A stretch of DNA of 64,000 nt from UBA1258 sp963643225 (GTDB lineage Bacteria; Bacillota; Clostridia; Lachnospirales; Lachnospiraceae). Below, piece after piece: positions 1 through 7,278 of the stretch. The position numbers were made by a program, and so were the translations under genes. The notes under the pieces are model-generated. The model was given only the letters and a program-made list of their open reading frames with translations. It searched no databases and was not told the origin of the DNA. Every line of letters begins with the position of its first letter. Within the stretch, counting starts at the first letter, position 1. The DNA lies in the NCBI GenBank assembly GCA_963643225.1, contig CAVIIX010000004.1, forward strand, positions 1-64,000, read 5' to 3'.

Positions 1-70
1 ATACCTGTAATACCATTCAGACAATTATGGACGCAATCATGGTGTAAACGAAAGGCGGCTTCTTTATTGG

Positions 71-375
71 TTGGCAGTAACGATTGATACAAACATATTT
101 GACGCAGCAAAATTTGACTTGTGCGATACCGGTACTCTCCAAACGTACGAAAACTATGTTAAAAGTGGGAAAATCAAGGTTGTTTTAAGTGATATTGTTG
201 TAAGTGGATCAAAAAGATATATATCAGATCAGGTCAAAAAGTATGTGGAGTTATGCGAAAAGCAAGAGCTGACGCTCTGGCGGGGTCTACTGAACATCTC
301 GTAAGCACTATTGGACTGGGCGAGATATTGAGAATCGTAACAAACAAAGACGAACTCATATCAAAAAGTGAGTAA
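71..375 (+). pseudogene. Decayed PIN-like (DUF4935-type) domain gene
   Basis: A TTG-started frame opens with VTIDTNIFDAAK, the usual first strand and acidic residue of a PIN-like nuclease domain, and runs 77 codons before a stop at 302-304. From about position 262 the next frame over continues with sensible protein (TEHLVSTIGLGEIL) to a stop at 373-375, so one frameshift explains the break. As I recall the family, DUF4935-type PIN proteins are several hundred residues long, so the distal half is missing as well. No good ribosome site precedes it. I read it as a remnant of a nuclease or toxin-like gene. The family call is from the N-terminal motif only. Confidence 0.4.
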
Positions 376-524
376 ATGTCTGATGATTTCCTATGAACAA
401 ATAATTTTCTAACAGAGGTGGTCTGGCGGAAGCTAATCGCGCTGCTTTGCCTGAGAATTTTTAGATTTCTTTGTAAGATTTCTTCGCCTGCGGAGTCTTA
501 ATTACAAAAGGAGGTGGTAGCGTA

Positions 525-1025
525 GTGGAGTTTGAACAGATATACCGTACCTATTTCAAGCTAATATATCACTATGTATGGCAGCTTTCGGGCAACGAGC
601 ATATTGCAGAGGAGATCACAAGCGAAACCTTTTTCAAAGCCATCAATTCCATAGAAAGTTTTCGTGGTGACTGTGATATGCGTGTCTGGCTTTGTCAGAT
701 TGCAAAAAACACCTATTACTCATACTTGAAAAAGGACAAAAGAGTATCAAGTATTGACGAACCGGATTTACAGAGTATTGCCGCTGCGGACGAGCTTATT
801 GATACACAAATTGGTGAGCAAGAGGAAGCCCGCCAAATACGAAAAATCCTGCATGATATATCCGAGCCATATAAGGAAGTTTTTATGTGGCGTGTATTCG
901 GTGAACTGTCATTCAAAGAAATAGGCGATCTCTACGGGAAAAGCGATAATTGGGCTTGCGTTACCTACCACCGAGCCAGAAAAATGATACAACGCAGATT
1001 GGAGGAAAATGAACATGAAAAATGA
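525..1025 (+). CDS. ECF-type RNA polymerase sigma factor
   Basis: 166-residue sigma-70 family protein of the short extracytoplasmic-function class; it would direct RNA polymerase to a small regulon in response to an envelope signal. Region 2 is visible in the first 80 residues (FEQIYRTYFKLIYHYVW, then AEEITSETFFKAI and FRGDCDMRVWLCQIAKN) and region 4 in the last 60 (EVFMWRVFGELSFKEIG, then a helix-turn-helix). The start is GTG at 525, set by AAAGGAGG at 507-514. It overlaps the anti-sigma gene by 11 bases, the usual arrangement for translationally coupled sigma/anti-sigma pairs. The target regulon cannot be read from the window. Base composition looks a little more GC-rich than the genes that follow, which fits an accessory module. 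Confidence 0.9.
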   Translation: MEFEQIYRTYFKLIYHYVWQLSGNEHIAEEITSETFFKAINSIESFRGDCDMRVWLCQIAKNTYYSYLKKDKRVSSIDEPDLQSIAAADELIDTQIGEQEEARQIRKILHDISEPYKEVFMWRVFGELSFKEIGDLYGKSDNWACVTYHRARKMIQRRLEENEHEK

Positions 1026-1755
1026 GTGCAGTATCGTGCGGGATATTCTGCCTCTGTACCTTGAAAACATGGTCAGCGATGAGACGGTGGCATTTGTCAA
1101 AGAACACCTCAAAGGCTGCCCGGAATGTACTGCGGAGCTTGAAGCATTGAAAGCTTTGACAAAGGTTGAAAAAGTCGGTAGTGAAATGCGGGACAGCTTA
1201 GAGGCGGAAGTGATGAAGTCCATGAAAGCTACCCATAAGAAATTCCGCAAAAAAGCATACCGTGTTGCGGCTATTATTGCTGGCATCTTTATCATCGTAT
1301 GCGTACTGCTTCACTTTTTCCCCGTTTATCGCATTGTGGATATTGGGTCTATGACGACCGGCAGCTATTATAGCGGTGAACAGATTGCCAAAGCACTCTC
1401 CATCGGCTCTGCATCTGACCGCAGAGAAGCGCAAGCGGTTTTGCGTCTGGCGGATCAGGCGTTCAATGATGTGCAGCATACAAGCGTTGAAAACGAAGAA
1501 AAATACGGCCTGCTCGCTCGGTATGCAACCGATACGGATAGCTATGGTGACACGGCGTTCAATGAACATTCGTTAGAGTTGTGGTCTGCTCATCTTGGGA
1601 AAGACGAGGGCTATATCTGGGTCTATTACTCATCCGAAACATTCAATCACGACGGAAGTATCGCTCACGGAAGTCGGAACATTCCCTCTCTCTGGAAAGT
1701 AGAAAAAAATGACAGCGGAGAATGGGTCGTCGTTCAAATCCGTGAACACCCATAA
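1015..1755 (+). CDS. Membrane anti-sigma factor with zf-HC2 domain
   Basis: 246-residue partner of the preceding sigma factor. The N-terminal cytoplasmic part (residues 1-45) carries the zinc anti-sigma signature: an early Cys (NEC), then KEHLKGCPEC with the His-x3-Cys-x2-Cys spacing. A single membrane helix lies near residues 82-102 (VAAIIAGIFIIVCVLLHFF) and about 140 residues follow outside the membrane, presumably the sensing part. ATG at 1009 is also in frame, but GGAGG at 1001-1005 sits nine bases from the ATG at 1015 and only three from 1009, so 1015 is preferred. By family knowledge it holds the sigma factor at the membrane until a signal releases it; the signal is unknown. Confidence 0.85.
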   Translation: MKNECSIVRDILPLYLENMVSDETVAFVKEHLKGCPECTAELEALKALTKVEKVGSEMRDSLEAEVMKSMKATHKKFRKKAYRVAAIIAGIFIIVCVLLHFFPVYRIVDIGSMTTGSYYSGEQIAKALSIGSASDRREAQAVLRLADQAFNDVQHTSVENEEKYGLLARYATDTDSYGDTAFNEHSLELWSAHLGKDEGYIWVYYSSETFNHDGSIAHGSRNIPSLWKVEKNDSGEWVVVQIREHP

Positions 1756-1775
1756 GCGAGCAGGAGGTCAAGTCA

Positions 1776-1904
1776 ATGATATTCGCAATTCGCTTCGCTG
1801 CGGCTCTACTAAAAGCGGCACTACGTGCCTTACTAGGTACTGGGCTTGTAACAAAACACCTTGCGGGGAGCACCCACTGCCTAAAGGCAGTGGGTTTTCT
1901 TTAG
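1776..1904 (+). CDS. Possible 42-residue hydrophobic small protein
   Basis: A 42-codon frame starts with ATG at 1776, eight bases after a strong AGGAGG at 1762-1767 and 20 bases after the anti-sigma stop. The product is rich in Ala and Leu (MIFAIRFAAALLKAALRALL) with scattered basic residues, like a short amphipathic or membrane peptide. Against it, the DNA contains short palindromes such as GGCACTACGTGCC that recur at 3312, and its last codons overlap the terminator stem at 1873-1902. It is either a real small gene of the sigma operon or a chance frame in repeat DNA. Confidence 0.35.
   Translation: MIFAIRFAAALLKAALRALLGTGLVTKHLAGSTHCLKAVGFL
1873..1902 (+). terminator. Rho-independent terminator of the sigma/anti-sigma operon
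   Basis: Perfect 9-bp stem CCCACTGCC / GGCAGTGGG with a TAAA loop, followed by TTTTCTTT. It lies about 120 bases after the anti-sigma stop. Confidence 0.85.
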
Positions 1905-2121
1905 CTTTTATAAATTCCTAAATGCTGATACTTCATACATTTTTAATTTCCGTTAAAAACAAACCTGCATACTCACACAAGCCTCTCTATACATGCGGCT
2001 ATAGAGGATAGAGAATATGCAAAAGCAGCAATTAAGGCGTGAATACTCTAGAAGCCTGGTGCGATAGAGGGTGCTGACTGAGCTTTCTGTCATTTTTGTG
2101 GTCATACTTTACAGAGCATAA
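1905..2121. other. Intergenic stretch, little recognised
   Basis: Lies between the sigma-operon terminator and the end of the convergent ZIP gene. A weak inverted repeat CTCTATA / TATAGAG spans 1985-2006. No gene, RNA or clear terminator for the ZIP gene was recognised. Confidence 0.4.
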
Positions 2122-2901
2122 TCATCCTAACTTTATATCCAATATCATCATAAGTACAAAGCCTGTCATAAAGGAGATGGTTCCTATGTTGGAATGCTTT
2201 CCCTTAGCCATCTCTGGAATGAGCTCTTCAACAACTACATAGAGCATGGCGCCTGCTGCAAAGCTTAAAAGATATGGAAGAGAGGAAATTATATAGGCGG
2301 ATAAAAATACCGTTATAAGACCTGCTGCAGGTTCTACGGCTCCTGATAAAAGTCCATAGAGAAAGGCTCTTGGCTTACTTATTCCGTTAGCCTTAAGCGG
2401 CATGGAAATAATAGCGCCCTCAGGGAAGTTTTGTATTGCGATACCGATTGCAAGGGCAAGAGCAGCCGTGTTTGTGATGCCATTGTCGCAAGAAAGCCAG
2501 CCGGCATAGACGATGCCTACAGCCATGCCTTCCGGTATGTTGTGAAGAATGACAGCAAAAACCATCATTGTAGTTTTTTTCAAACTGCTTTTGTGGCCTT
2601 CAACACTTTGATCTATATGCATGTGAGGAATTACAGAATCCAAGACAAGCAAAAACAGCATGCCGATACAGAAACCTATAGCTGCCGGAAAGCAGGAGGT
2701 ATGTCCATCAACTGTGCTAAGGTTAATAGACGGAATCAAAAGACTCCACACAGATGCTGCCACCATTACTCCGGCTGCAAAGCCGGTTAGTGTTTTCTGC
2801 AGTCCGTGATGTAATTGTTCTTTCATCAAAAATACGCAGGCAGCGCCGAGCGTTGTTCCAAGAAATGGTATAAAAAGTCCACGAATTACTATATATATCA
2901 A
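2122..2901 (-). CDS. ZIP family divalent metal transporter
   Basis: 259-residue inner-membrane transporter for zinc or related divalent cations. It has about eight hydrophobic helices; the family's metal-binding helix motifs appear as HNIPEGMAVGI near residue 140 and QNFPEGAIISMPL shortly after, the paired H/N-x-x-x-E pattern of ZIP helices IV and V. The loop before helix IV holds HMHIDQSVEGHKSS, a short His cluster. The start is TTG at 2899-2901 on the minus strand, fixed by AAGGAGG at 2908-2914 six bases upstream. It stands alone, with its own promoter and an operator-like palindrome, so metal-dependent repression is likely. The exact metal cannot be told from sequence. Confidence 0.9.
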   Translation of the reverse strand: MIYIVIRGLFIPFLGTTLGAACVFLMKEQLHHGLQKTLTGFAAGVMVAASVWSLLIPSINLSTVDGHTSCFPAAIGFCIGMLFLLVLDSVIPHMHIDQSVEGHKSSLKKTTMMVFAVILHNIPEGMAVGIVYAGWLSCDNGITNTAALALAIGIAIQNFPEGAIISMPLKANGISKPRAFLYGLLSGAVEPAAGLITVFLSAYIISSLPYLLSFAAGAMLYVVVEELIPEMAKGKHSNIGTISFMTGFVLMMILDIKLG

Positions 2902-2923
2902 GATAAACCTCCTTAGATAATTA

Positions 2924-2949
2924 ATGTAGTTAGTTTTGACTAACTACAT
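2924..2949 (-). promoter_or_regulatory. Palindromic operator of the ZIP gene, DtxR/MntR-like
   Basis: Perfect 11-bp inverted repeat ATGTAGTTAGT / ACTAACTACAT separated by TTTG. It starts right at the -10 box and covers the likely transcription start. The TTAGT...ACTAA arms resemble DtxR/IdeR/MntR-family boxes (family knowledge); assignment to that family is inference. Confidence 0.6.
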
Positions 2950-2976
2950 ATTATCACTTAAGATTGTTGTAAGCAA
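2948..2976 (-). promoter_or_regulatory. Sigma-A promoter of the ZIP gene
   Basis: On the minus strand TTGCTT (2971-2976) and TAATAT (2948-2953) are separated by 17 bp, about 50 bases upstream of the TTG start. The -10 box touches the palindromic operator. Confidence 0.65.
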
Positions 2977-3109
2977 TCTCTCTTTTTCCTATATAAAGGA
3001 ATATAAAAGTGGCACGGCGCGTTCCTTAGCTTTTATAAATATTACTTCACAGACCTTGTGCCATAGATAATGATGAAATAATTTTGCTAATTTATGCGTG
3101 CGTTTCCCA

Positions 3110-3138
3110 TTGACAACACTTAATCTTAAAAGTAAAAT
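3110..3138 (+). promoter_or_regulatory. Promoter of tRNA-Leu
   Basis: Consensus TTGACA (3110-3115), 17-bp spacer, then TAAAAT (3133-3138). The expected start falls a few bases before the tRNA at 3150. Confidence 0.8.
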
Positions 3139-3149
3139 AACAAATGCAT

Positions 3150-3232
3150 GCAGGAATGGCGGAATGGCAGACGCGCTGGCTTCAGGTGCCAGTGGTAGCA
3201 ATATCGTGTGGGTTCAAGTCCCATTTCCTGCA
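3150..3232 (+). tRNA. tRNA-Leu (anticodon CAG)
   Basis: Class II tRNA of 83 bases. Acceptor arms GCAGGAA / TTCCTGC pair fully; the anticodon stem CTGGC / GCCAG holds the loop TTCAGGT, so the anticodon is CAG for leucine CUG codons. A variable arm follows and GGTTCAAGTCC forms the T arm. CCA is not encoded. A promoter precedes it and a terminator follows 12 bases later, so it is a single-gene unit. Confidence 0.95.
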
Positions 3233-3244
3233 CTGTACTTTGAG

Positions 3245-3278
3245 GCGGCTTTTTAATTAGAATTAAAAGCCGCTTTTT
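3245..3278 (+). terminator. Terminator after tRNA-Leu
   Basis: Stem GCGGCTTTTTAATT / AATTAAAAGCCGC (one bulged base) followed directly by TTTTT, 12 bases beyond the tRNA. Confidence 0.9.
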
Positions 3279-3310
3279 ACAATATAGGAAACTTTCCTAT
3301 ATTGTAAAAA
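3274..3310. repeat. Perfect 18-bp inverted repeat
   Basis: The arm TTTTTACAATATAGGAAA is repeated as its exact reverse complement with a single C between the arms. It shares its first five T with the preceding terminator, so two stems compete for them. It could act as a second, two-way terminator. Confidence 0.8.
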
Positions 3311-3311
3311 G

Positions 3312-3407
3312 GGCACTACGTGCCAAGGATGCGCACTCGCGCGAAAGGAATAAGTCGCTAAAGCGACCGCGCCAGGCGCTATAGTTTCGCAAGCGAAACT
3401 ATTTTTT
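3312..3407. repeat. Stacked short palindromes ending in a terminator
   Basis: Four small hairpins lie head to tail: GGCAC/GTGCC (3312-3324), GTCGCT/AGCGAC (3354-3367), GCGCC/GGCGC (3369-3379) and ATAGTTTCGC/GCGAAACTAT (3381-3402), the last followed by a T run to 3407. The core GCACTCGCGCG-AAGG-N-GTCGC-N-GCGACC recurs at 34017. It separates tRNA-Leu from the lrgAB genes. Confidence 0.7.
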
Positions 3408-3443
3408 ACCTTTTTCACCTTTTGCCTTTACCCGGAGTTTAAA

Positions 3444-3806
3444 ATGAAATATTTAAAGCAACTGACAATTATCATTTTAATAAGTTTTATTTCAGAAATA
3501 ATGGGCTATTACATTCCACTGCCTGTGCCTGCAAGCGTGTACGGGCTTGTGCTAATGTTTATTTTGCTGTGCACTAAAATCATTAAGCTTTCAGATGTTG
3601 AAAACGTGGCAGATTTCTTTTTGCAGATAATGCCCTTTATGTTTGTGGCGCCTACCGTCAGCCTGATTACAAGCTTTGATGCAATTAAAGGCTCTGTTTT
3701 GTGGCTTTTAATTATCTGCTTTGTATCGGCAGTGTGCACTATTGCAATAACCGGTCTTGTGGCGCAGCTTGTGATACGTATAAAGGGGGCAAAGAAAAAT
3801 GACTGA
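3444..3806 (+). CDS. lrgA: CidA/LrgA family holin-like membrane protein
   Basis: 120-residue protein made of four hydrophobic helices with the family's YIPLPVPASVYGLVLMF stretch in helix 2. LrgA/CidA proteins are holin-like membrane proteins linked to murein hydrolase control, overflow-metabolite transport and lysis; which of these applies here cannot be told. GGAG at 3434-3437 serves the ATG. It overlaps lrgB by 8 bases, the standard two-gene arrangement. No LytSR-type regulator lies nearby, so control must come from elsewhere or from the hairpin-rich leader. Confidence 0.88.
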   Translation: MKYLKQLTIIILISFISEIMGYYIPLPVPASVYGLVLMFILLCTKIIKLSDVENVADFFLQIMPFMFVAPTVSLITSFDAIKGSVLWLLIICFVSAVCTIAITGLVAQLVIRIKGAKKND

Positions 3807-4500
3807 TTTTTTAACTTCTTCCTCCTTCTTTGGTTTAGGCCTTTCCTTAATTGTGTTTATGGCCTTTGAGCTGACACGCACCCATTTTAAGATTAAAAAT
3901 CCATTTTTTAATCCGCTTTTGTTGTCTTCATTATTTATAATTATATTTTTACTTTTAACAAAGATTGATTTTGAGGTTTATAACGAAAGTGCATCTGTTG
4001 CAACTTATTTTTTGACCCCCATGACCATATGCCTTGCAATTCCTTTGTATAGAAGAGTAAAGGAATTAAAGGAAAACCTTACGGCAATTTTAATTTCTAT
4101 AACCGCAGGCTGTGTAGGTCATGTGCTGATTGTGGTGGTACTTTCTTTGGCTGTAAAATTAAATGAAAGTTTAATGTATTCAATAACGGCAAAGTCGGTT
4201 ACGACGGCAATTGCTTTGGCGCTTTGTGAAAAGCTTGGCGGCCTACAGTCGGTAACGGTAGTGGGAGTTACGATTTCAGGCCTTACGGGAGCTGTTCTGG
4301 GCCCTTTAATTCTTAAACTTGTGCGTGTAAAGGAACCGGTAGCTATGGGACTTGCAATTGGCTGCGCTTCCCATGCGGCAGGCACTTCAAAGGCTGTGGA
4401 GCTTGGAGAAATCCAGGGAGCCATGAGCTCTCTTGCCATAGTTGTAACGGGCATTTTGACAGTTATCATTGTACCTATTGTAGTGGGAGTACTGGGATAA
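3799..4500 (+). CDS. lrgB: LrgB/CidB family membrane protein
   Basis: 233-residue polytopic membrane protein of the LrgB family, the obligate partner of LrgA. The conserved run SVTTAIALALCEKLGG and the C-terminal GLAIGCASHAAGTSKA are family hallmarks (residues about 130-205). The start overlaps lrgA; its TAA stop overlaps the ATG of the next gene (TAATG), so all three genes are translationally coupled. Confidence 0.9.
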   Translation: MTDFLTSSSFFGLGLSLIVFMAFELTRTHFKIKNPFFNPLLLSSLFIIIFLLLTKIDFEVYNESASVATYFLTPMTICLAIPLYRRVKELKENLTAILISITAGCVGHVLIVVVLSLAVKLNESLMYSITAKSVTTAIALALCEKLGGLQSVTVVGVTISGLTGAVLGPLILKLVRVKEPVAMGLAIGCASHAAGTSKAVELGEIQGAMSSLAIVVTGILTVIIVPIVVGVLG

Positions 4501-6113
4501 TGGAAGAAGAAAAGACAGTAGGAAATTTGGAAACTGAAGGTTTAGAATCTGAAAATCTGGAAACTGAAGGTTTAAAACCTGAAATTTCGGAAATGGATAT
4601 TGAGGCAAAAGAAAAACCTGTAATCAAGAAGAATTATGTTAACCTCCTAAAGGTATGGTGGTTTGATTTGTTATTTGCAATTGTTATTGCGTTAATCGTT
4701 CTTTCTGTGATTTTAATAATTCCATCAAACCGCTACAGGTTGAATTTTAATAGAGCAGAAAAATATTATGTAAACGAAAAGTACGAAAGAGCTGCGGCAA
4801 AATACGCCAAGGCAGTTGACATAATGCCAGATTCTATTGATGCATATATTGGCGAAATCCTTTCGCTAATGAACTTTGAAAAGGATGAAGAAGTTTACAT
4901 AAATATATTTTTAAAGAGCTTTGAATATGAATTTGATTTAGAAAATAAACAAAGCTACATAGATTTTTATCTGCTTGCACCGGAAACGGTTGTAAAGGAT
5001 AAGGAAGCTTTATTAAACATTCTGGAAAAAGCCTATGAGCGGCTTGATAATACTAATTCCTTAAATGCCGCACTTGCCGATGCATATTTTGGTGCCGGCT
5101 TAAATTCAGAAGATAAGGCTTTTGATAAGGCTTTGAAGCTTTTTGATAAATGTCTTGAATTCAGCAATAACGCAACGGAATATTCACAGCACATAAGTGA
5201 AACGGCAACGGAATATATTGATTTATTAATAACAAAAGAGGATTTTGAATCTGCCTTTTCTTTTGCAGAAAAATACAAGGAATTATCCGGCTTTGAATAT
5301 GAAAGTATTACTGAAAAAATCACTGCCGCCAAGGCCTTGTACGATACTAAAACAGAAGTACTCTCTGCTGTATGCGATATTTTAAGACCCTACGTTTTGG
5401 AAAATAAAGAAAATTTAACGGAAGAATATTTTAACGCTCTTACGACTCCGGTTGCAGGGCTTTTAACATTTGATTTATCGGCAATGCTGATGCTTGATGG
5501 AAGCGAACGCTCAGACATGCTGGCGCATTCCTTGACTTCCGGCTTTTATTCTTACGAGGATAAAGAAAACGAAGGCTTCTTTTCGGCACTTTACCCTTAC
5601 GGCGAGGTTGTGAAGGATGAATGGGAAAATGCTTCTGTCTCCTATTATTTTTATTACGGTGAAATGAAGGAGGAGAAGCGTTCAGGATACGGCATCACCT
5701 TTGCCCGTACCGATACTTCTTCCTATACGGCCTTTGAAGGCACCTGGATAAACGATAGTCCTAAGGGCTTTGGCGTAAGCTATCAAAGCAACAATTATGC
5801 CCATACATCCCTGGCTGAATACAGACAGATCACTTTTGGAAATTTTTCAGACGGCTATGAAGACGGTGAAATGGTGTCCATGGCGATTTTAAACGAGCAT
5901 CCGGATACCTATTTTACCGGCACCTACACTGCCGACATGGGAGCTGTTAAAGCCCTTGAAGGCTCCCCCGAGGACTACGGCATTTTATCACCAACCAAAG
6001 AAGGTACTTCTTTGGTGGCAATACTTCAAAGCGTTACAGATGGCTACGACTATTTTATGCCGGTTTATTTAAATAACGGAGCCGTTTTTTCAGCCCTTTA
6101 CTATAAAAATTGA
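4500..6113 (+). CDS. Membrane-anchored TPR protein with MORN-like C-terminus
   Basis: 537-residue protein of unknown function. Residues 1-45 are acidic and contain a duplicated NLETEGL unit; one membrane helix spans about 54-75 (LLFAIVIALIVLSVILIIP); residues 80-290 are helical with tetratricopeptide-like pairs (AEKYYVNEKYERAAAKYAKAV); residues about 385-470 contain MORN-like strands (RSGYGITF, FEGTWINDSPKGFGVSY). The bulk would lie outside the cell if the N-terminus is inside. It is coupled to lrgAB by a one-base overlap, suggesting a role in the same envelope process. I do not recognise a named family. A terminator follows at 6201. Confidence 0.75.
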   Translation: MEEEKTVGNLETEGLESENLETEGLKPEISEMDIEAKEKPVIKKNYVNLLKVWWFDLLFAIVIALIVLSVILIIPSNRYRLNFNRAEKYYVNEKYERAAAKYAKAVDIMPDSIDAYIGEILSLMNFEKDEEVYINIFLKSFEYEFDLENKQSYIDFYLLAPETVVKDKEALLNILEKAYERLDNTNSLNAALADAYFGAGLNSEDKAFDKALKLFDKCLEFSNNATEYSQHISETATEYIDLLITKEDFESAFSFAEKYKELSGFEYESITEKITAAKALYDTKTEVLSAVCDILRPYVLENKENLTEEYFNALTTPVAGLLTFDLSAMLMLDGSERSDMLAHSLTSGFYSYEDKENEGFFSALYPYGEVVKDEWENASVSYYFYYGEMKEEKRSGYGITFARTDTSSYTAFEGTWINDSPKGFGVSYQSNNYAHTSLAEYRQITFGNFSDGYEDGEMVSMAILNEHPDTYFTGTYTADMGAVKALEGSPEDYGILSPTKEGTSLVAILQSVTDGYDYFMPVYLNNGAVFSALYYKN

Positions 6114-6200
6114 ACCTGATATAAGATATGAAGCTTCGATTTGTGACACAATATCTGACATGAAATTGCTTTTTTTTAAAAAAAGAAAAAGGAATTCTTT

Positions 6201-6237
6201 ATTACCTCTGGAATATTAACTCTAGAGGTAATTTTTT
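6201..6237 (+). terminator. Terminator after the lrgAB-TPR genes
   Basis: Stem ATTACCTCT / AGAGGTAAT around a 14-base loop, followed by TTTTTT. It sits 24 bases before the dgt start. Confidence 0.7.
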
Positions 6238-6260
6238 GGCACAAAAATCCGGAGGGAAAA

Positions 6261-7265
6261 ATGCTAATAAGAGAAAGTCTTGAAAAATGGGAAGAAACCT
6301 ACCTTAGCCCCTATGCCATGAGAAGTGCAGATTCAAAGGGGAGATTAAGAGACGAGGCACCCTGTGATATACGTCCCTGCTTTCAAAGAGACAGAGACAG
6401 AATCATACACAGTAAATCCTTCAGACGCTTAAAGGATAAGACACAGGTTTTTTTGACACCTGACGGCGACCATTACAGGACAAGACTTACACACACTCTT
6501 GAAGTATCCCAGAATGCCCGCACCATTGCAAAGGCTTTAAGACTAAACGAAGACCTGGTTGAGGCAATTGCGTTAGGACATGATTTAGGGCACACCCCTT
6601 TTGGACACGCAGGGGAGAGAGCACTTGACCGTGTGTGCCCGGTGGGCTTTGAGCATGCGGTTCAGTCAGTCAGAACCGTTGACGTGCTGGAAAAGGACGG
6701 ACAGGGATTAAACCTCACTCATGAAGTAAGGGATGGAATTTTAAATCATCAGACAAAGGGAATGCCTGAAACCTTAGAAGGAAAGGTTGTAAGATATTCC
6801 GATAAAATTGCCTACATACACCACGACATGGATGATGCCATAAGAGCAGGCATTTTAAAGGAAAGCGATGTTCCAAAAGACATTCAGGAGACGATAGGCT
6901 CAACTACCGGCGAGCGTTTAGACACCTTCATTCACGATATAGTAATGACAAGTCTTGATACGGACGATATACGTATGAGCGATGCAGTGGCGAAGGCCAT
7001 GAAGGATTTAAGAGGCTTCATGTTTGAAAATGTTTATCAGAACCCAAGAGCTAAAGGAGAAGAGGGTAAGGCGGAGGCCCTGATTGAAACATTATTTACC
7101 TATTATTTAACTAACTTTGATTTATTACCGGCTGAATATAAACAGCTTTTTGAAAACGGCGACACAAAGGAACAGATTGTGTGTGATTATGTAGGCGCCA
7201 TGACAGACAGATATGCAATAAACACCTACGAGGAAATCTTTATTCCTAAGTGCTGGCATTATTAA
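6261..7265 (+). CDS. dgt: dGTPase-like HD-domain triphosphohydrolase
   Basis: 334-residue HD-superfamily enzyme; family members cleave dNTPs to the nucleoside and triphosphate. The metal-binding HD set is clear: YRTRLTHTLEVSQ (H78), then IALGHDLGHTPFGHAGER with H107-D108. A KSFRRLKDKTQVF stretch precedes it, as in the family. The length fits the short Firmicute form placed upstream of dnaG. The ATG follows GGAGGG at 6250-6255. It begins a run dgt-dnaG-rpoD-trmK with gaps of at most 14 bases, a gene order I associate with Clostridia; dNTP control next to primase is a sensible pairing. Confidence 0.9.
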   Translation: MLIRESLEKWEETYLSPYAMRSADSKGRLRDEAPCDIRPCFQRDRDRIIHSKSFRRLKDKTQVFLTPDGDHYRTRLTHTLEVSQNARTIAKALRLNEDLVEAIALGHDLGHTPFGHAGERALDRVCPVGFEHAVQSVRTVDVLEKDGQGLNLTHEVRDGILNHQTKGMPETLEGKVVRYSDKIAYIHHDMDDAIRAGILKESDVPKDIQETIGSTTGERLDTFIHDIVMTSLDTDDIRMSDAVAKAMKDLRGFMFENVYQNPRAKGEEGKAEALIETLFTYYLTNFDLLPAEYKQLFENGDTKEQIVCDYVGAMTDRYAINTYEEIFIPKCWHY

Positions 7266-7278
7266 AATTGGAGGGGCA

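Noticed and set aside
1..47. Open frame running in from the left edge to TAA at 45-47
   Set aside because: Only 15 codons (TCNTIQTIMDAIMV); too short to name or to be sure it is a gene end.
909..1569. Two overlapping minus-strand open frames (909-1295 and 1198-1569)
   Set aside because: They mirror the anti-sigma gene and have no ribosome sites or protein-like content.
3150..3232. tRNA-Leu as an integration site for a mobile element
   Set aside because: No direct repeat of the tRNA 3' end, no integrase and no transposase seen on either side.
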